A stretch of 9,372 nucleotides of DNA from Deltaproteobacteria bacterium (GTDB lineage: Bacteria > Desulfobacterota > Desulfobulbia > Desulfobulbales > BM004), in assembly GCA_019313095.1 (NCBI GenBank), contig JAFDBU010000139.1, positions 1-9,372 on the forward strand. Direction: 5' to 3'. The notes beneath the pieces were generated by a model that saw nothing but the letters and a program-made list of their open reading frames with translations, was not told the origin of the DNA and did no database searches. The first letter of the stretch is position 1. Every line of letters starts with the position of its first letter. Made by a program: the position numbers and the translations under genes. Below are positions 6,787 through 9,372 of this stretch, piece after piece.

Positions 6787-7740
6787 TTACTGAACTGGGG
6801 TCCAGGTTTCGTCCGGGTCGTACAATGTTATTTTTAAGGCCTGCTCATCCGTCTTTTCACCAAGGTCTTTCTGATAGACCTTCCCGTCATGATTCACGAT
6901 GAGAGTCATGATCCCTGAATTACCGTACTCGGCCGGATAGGCTAAGACGGCAAAGCCACCGATCATCCTGCCGTTTGCGATATAATCATAGGCACCGCCG
7001 GCAGCGTTATCCCCCTGGGCGGTGAGGATCCGGTAATAGTAGCCATGATAAGGTTCCGGATTATTCAGGGTCTTATCTGATGCATATCCTTCCGCCCGCG
7101 CATTTGCTATCAGTTCGCCGAGAGGACTCGACTTCTCTCCCGCTTCAGCCTCCCAGTAAAGGCCGTTCATCTTTCCCGGTTCACTGATGAACCTTTGGGC
7201 ATAGTTCAGGAGGGAATCGCCGTCACGGTCCTCCATGGCATATTCCCGCTGTGCATCAACGATAGCCAGGAGAACCTGGATTGTGTTCACTTCGTTCCGA
7301 CCAATACGACGGTTTAGAATCTCCTCCTTGCCGCTTGAGGCATCAAAGACCCAACGGTCCCCCTTTTTCACCAGCGGGATCGGAAAAGGCCAACCGTTTT
7401 TGCCTATCACGAGCACAAATTTATCCCCATCGGATTCTATACGATTCTGCTCCTCATAAGCCTTCAGAAAATTCTGTCGTTGCTGGTTGTCAGCTGTCTC
7501 GTCCCCTGAGGAAATAAGTTCTCCGGCATCCGGACCCAAGACTGCAAGCAGTTTTTTGTTGTCGTCTGATTGTGCCGCCGTTACCAAAGCCTGCACAGCG
7601 TCTGATGGAGATTTGAACTCATTCTCTTTTGATGGAGTAGAGGTGCAGGCAGCCAGTGAAAAAAAGAAAATAGCCGCCAGAGTTGCAAACGAGAAAAAAC
7701 GCCGCATGTATGGTATATCGCTCTTGGCAAAGGAAAACAT
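6787..7740 (-). CDS. DUF2950 family lipoprotein
   Basis: The function is unknown. The body matches DUF2950 by recall of the family pattern: FKSPSDAVQALVTAAQSDD (42-60), LGPDAGELISSGDE (68-81), GWPFPIPLVKKGDRWVFDAS (116-135), the very characteristic RRIGRNEVNTIQ (144-155), MNGLYWEAEAGEKSSPLGEL (191-210), PYHGYYYRILTAQGD (230-244), GGFAVLAYPAEYGNSGIMT (261-279) and YQKDLGEKT (289-297). I chose ATG 7740 (317 residues) because GGAGGAG sits 6 bases upstream. A start at 7791, two bases after the DUF3300 stop, would add 17 polar residues. The N-terminus has basic residues, a hydrophobic core and lipobox LAAC with Cys32, so a lipid-anchored exported protein is predicted; Thr at +2 suggests the outer membrane. 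It is co-transcribed with the DUF3300 gene and ends before a strong terminator. Confidence 0.9.
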   Translation of the reverse strand: MFSFAKSDIPYMRRFFSFATLAAIFFFSLAACTSTPSKENEFKSPSDAVQALVTAAQSDDNKKLLAVLGPDAGELISSGDETADNQQRQNFLKAYEEQNRIESDGDKFVLVIGKNGWPFPIPLVKKGDRWVFDASSGKEEILNRRIGRNEVNTIQVLLAIVDAQREYAMEDRDGDSLLNYAQRFISEPGKMNGLYWEAEAGEKSSPLGELIANARAEGYASDKTLNNPEPYHGYYYRILTAQGDNAAGGAYDYIANGRMIGGFAVLAYPAEYGNSGIMTLIVNHDGKVYQKDLGEKTDEQALKITLYDPDETWTPVQ

Positions 7741-7746
7741 TATTAT

Positions 7747-7753
7747 CTCCTCC
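7747..7753 (-). promoter_or_regulatory. Ribosome binding site that fixes the DUF2950 start
   Basis: GGAGGAG on the minus strand lies 6 bases before ATG 7740. Two other in-frame ATGs upstream (7791 and 7755, the latter overlapping this site) lack an equally good site, so 7740 is preferred. Confidence 0.7.
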
Positions 7754-7793
7754 ATGAAATTTCTGTCTGAAGACGATCGTGAAGTAGTCATGA

Positions 7794-9041
7794 TTACCGC
7801 CTGCCGCGACCGCCACCACCTCGGCTCATGCTGCCGCGCTGGCTGTGGCTTCTGCTTGCGTTGCCCTGGTTCATACCGCTGAATGCGCTGCCCCGGTCCA
7901 TTCTTTGAGTTCCGGCGCTGCGATTGAGGTCTCGACTTTGGGCCCTGTCCCTTGTGTCCGGGGCCGGTCTGGAGACTTGTTCACGGCTCTGGGGTCTGTC
8001 CCTTGTCTCCGGAACAGGCCTGGCGCTTCTGTCACGACTCTGAGCTGTATCCCTTGTCGATGGGGCGGGCCTGGTACTTGTACCGCGATCCCGGGTCTGT
8101 ACAGCTCCATCTCTGGCAATGTCCCTTCTGCCGGCCTCTGCCTTACCTCGGAAATTTTCTCTGGACTTGACAGCGTCCCGTGAGGCTGCCCGGTTGTATT
8201 GCTGTGCAGTTGAGCGGTCGCGGTAGGAGACGCCTTTCCGGTGTTCCGGATTGTGCTTCCACTGTCCTTCTCTGCCTCCGTACTGCTGCCTGTACCTGTC
8301 GCGGTTGATATTGATATTGACACTGTGACTGTGCCAGTTCCAATGTCCCCAGGCATACCCCCAGGCAACGCCGATAGCCACTCCTGTAGCAAAACCGTAA
8401 AGCGTGGGACGGGGATAATAGGGAGGATAGTAATAGTAGGGCGGATAGTGAGGCCACCACCATGATCCATACACTATGGTAGGATTATAGACCGGCACGT
8501 AGACAACCTCAGTCTTTGCAGGCTCGATGATGATCACTTCCTTTTCCACCTTGACCATCTGCTCCTCCGTCGTCTTCAGATTGCCGGCCTCTTTCGCCTT
8601 GGTACGGAGATTCTGAACCGTATTCGTGACGTCTTCCTGCTGCGAAAGAAAGGCGTCACCCAGTTTCTGGGTCCATTCGAGTTTTTCGCCCATCATGGCA
8701 AGAACATCCGGGAACTGGACCAGTGATTTTACGCTCGGGTCCCATTCCTGCTTCTCAAGTTCTTCTGCAAGAACATCACCCTCCAGTTCTTTATTCTGCT
8801 GTGCCCACCGGTCAGCCTGCACAACCTCGAGCGGATAGGTCGAGGCCATCAGTACCTGGGCAAGAAGCGAATCCGGATAGAGGGCGATAGGTGCCAGCAT
8901 CTGGTCAAGTTCCTCCTGTTTGAAACTTTTCGTTGTCTCTGCCTCCGTCTCCTGGGCAATAGCCCACGGCGGCACGGCAACCAGCAAAATAAGAAGCCAG
9001 GACATTAAACTGCTGAACCCTTTTTCCCATGGTGTAGTCAT
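7794..9041 (-). CDS. DUF3300 family exported protein with arginine-rich repeat tail
   Basis: The function is unknown. The 415 residues start with a Sec signal (hydrophobic core 12-26, probable cut AIA before Gln30). The DUF3300 domain (about 42-215) shows LDQMLAPIALYPDSLLAQVL (45-64), STYPLEVVQADRW (67-79), WDPSVKSLVQFPDVLAMM (100-117) and EVVYVPVYNPTIVYG (178-192). It ends in an aromatic/proline tract (191-212) and a glycine/alanine-rich hydrophobic stretch (213-232) that might insert in or pack against a membrane. From about 245 the chain is low-complexity and strongly basic, with three 17-residue repeats (319-369) and an RGG-like end. ATG 9041 has AAGGAG 7 bases upstream. It is the first gene of a two-gene operon; the DUF2950 gene starts 53 bases after its stop. 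From general knowledge the two families often occur side by side. Confidence 0.92.
   Translation of the reverse strand: MTTPWEKGFSSLMSWLLILLVAVPPWAIAQETEAETTKSFKQEELDQMLAPIALYPDSLLAQVLMASTYPLEVVQADRWAQQNKELEGDVLAEELEKQEWDPSVKSLVQFPDVLAMMGEKLEWTQKLGDAFLSQQEDVTNTVQNLRTKAKEAGNLKTTEEQMVKVEKEVIIIEPAKTEVVYVPVYNPTIVYGSWWWPHYPPYYYYPPYYPRPTLYGFATGVAIGVAWGYAWGHWNWHSHSVNININRDRYRQQYGGREGQWKHNPEHRKGVSYRDRSTAQQYNRAASRDAVKSRENFRGKAEAGRRDIARDGAVQTRDRGTSTRPAPSTRDTAQSRDRSARPVPETRDRPQSREQVSRPAPDTRDRAQSRDLNRSAGTQRMDRGSAFSGMNQGNASRSHSQRGSMSRGGGGRGRR
7935..8087 (-). repeat. Three 51-base in-frame repeats in the DUF3300 tail
   Basis: The segment encodes three adjacent 17-residue units at residues 319-335, 336-352 and 353-369 of the DUF3300 protein. 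The shared pattern is R..x.RPxPxTRDxxQS. The DNA copies have diverged, so they are old rather than a fresh slippage product. Before and after them the tail keeps a looser RD/SR-rich pattern. Confidence 0.75.
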
Positions 9042-9048
9042 ATTTATT

Positions 9049-9054
9049 CTCCTT
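9049..9054 (-). promoter_or_regulatory. Ribosome binding site of the DUF3300 gene
   Basis: AAGGAG on the minus strand lies 7 bases before ATG 9041, an optimal arrangement that fixes this start. Confidence 0.8.
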
Positions 9055-9083
9055 TTCAGCGAAACAGAGTTACCAGTACTTGA

Positions 9084-9144
9084 GAATCCTTACCTCAGCC
9101 GGACCAACCGACGATAGGTGCTCAGTTGGTCAAGGGCAGGATTC
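9084..9144 (-). promoter_or_regulatory. Nested stem-loop in the DUF3300 mRNA leader
   Basis: Outer arms GAATCCT (9084-9090) and AGGATTC (9138-9144) and inner arms GACCAAC (9102-9108) and GTTGGTC (9125-9131) are both perfect 7-base inverted repeats, nested with unequal internal loops and a 16-base apical loop. On the minus strand it would lie about 40 bases before the DUF3300 start. On the plus strand it runs straight into TTTTTTT (9145-9151), so it could instead act as a terminator for a plus-strand transcript, though no plus-strand gene feeds it in the window. I match it to no known riboswitch. Confidence 0.4.
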
Positions 9145-9303
9145 TTTTTTTGTATTTTTAGGCTCAGGTACATAAAGGCTATCCACCTTGCATCCTGAAA
9201 CTGCCCAACAGGCAATCATGTTTCTATCAGGGATATCTGTTTGTAGTGAACTTCAGAACAGGGTGTTCACGTCAAACCAACTTTTTCATAACAAGTATTA
9301 AGT

Positions 9304-9332
9304 ATCAAATAAACATTTGATTATAATGTCAA
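9304..9332 (-). promoter_or_regulatory. Candidate promoter of the DUF3300/DUF2950 operon with inverted repeat
   Basis: On the minus strand a perfect -35 TTGACA (9332-9327) is followed after 17 bases by TTTGAT (9309-9304), a 4-of-6 match to the -10 box. A perfect inverted repeat ATCAAAT-AAAC-ATTTGAT (9304-9321) covers the -10 and part of the spacer, where a repressor would block RNA polymerase. The implied leader is long, about 255 bases. A closer promoter may have been missed; I saw no better match nearer the gene. Confidence 0.4.
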
Positions 9333-9372
9333 TATAAATGAGTAAGGTTACTGACCGGACCCCCATAACCGA

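Noticed and set aside
7871..8470. 199-residue minus-strand frame and several plus-strand frames inside the DUF3300 gene
   Set aside because: They are shadows of the arginine/proline-rich tail of the real gene, whose codons leave other frames open; the DUF3300 frame has the signal peptide, ribosome site and family motifs.

Overview
The window looks like chromosomal DNA from a Gram-negative bacterium. It encodes a complete envelope-spanning RND efflux pump with an outer-membrane lipoprotein channel, plus further exported proteins with Sec or lipoprotein signals. The mix of genes suits Proteobacteria or Desulfobacterota, but nothing here fixes the taxon. Every gene I am confident about lies on the minus strand, so transcription runs from high to low coordinates. 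I see no rRNA, tRNA, CRISPR array, transposase or phage gene.

Layout from right to left. Bases 9042-9372 are a gene-free leader. It holds a candidate promoter with an inverted repeat over its spacer and -10, and a nested stem-loop that would form in the mRNA leader. Bases 9041-6787 carry a two-gene operon: a DUF3300-family exported protein with a Tyr/Pro/Trp-rich tract and an arginine-rich repeat tail, then a DUF2950-family lipoprotein. It ends at a good rho-independent terminator (6640-6668). Bases 6239-6786 are a 548-base intergenic stretch with that terminator, a possible 48-residue plus-strand ORF, an inverted repeat and the efflux promoter(s). Bases 6238-382 carry the efflux operon: periplasmic adaptor, HAE1-type RND permease (GTG start) and NodT/OprM-type outer-membrane factor, nearly abutting. 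Bases 416-1 hold the start of a membrane protein resembling the N-terminal half of small ion-channel (Ion_trans_2-type) proteins. It overlaps the end of the outer-membrane factor gene and runs out of the window.

How the genes work together. The permease takes substrate from the inner membrane or periplasm using proton-motive force, the adaptor couples it to the outer-membrane channel, and the outer-membrane factor provides the exit duct. No regulator gene is linked to the pump in this window. DUF3300 and DUF2950 proteins are, from general knowledge, often neighbours and have no established function; here both are predicted to be exported, which suggests a shared envelope job. I see no clear evidence of a wholly new system. 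The best leads are the DUF3300/DUF2950 pair with its structured leader, and the small ORF between the operons.
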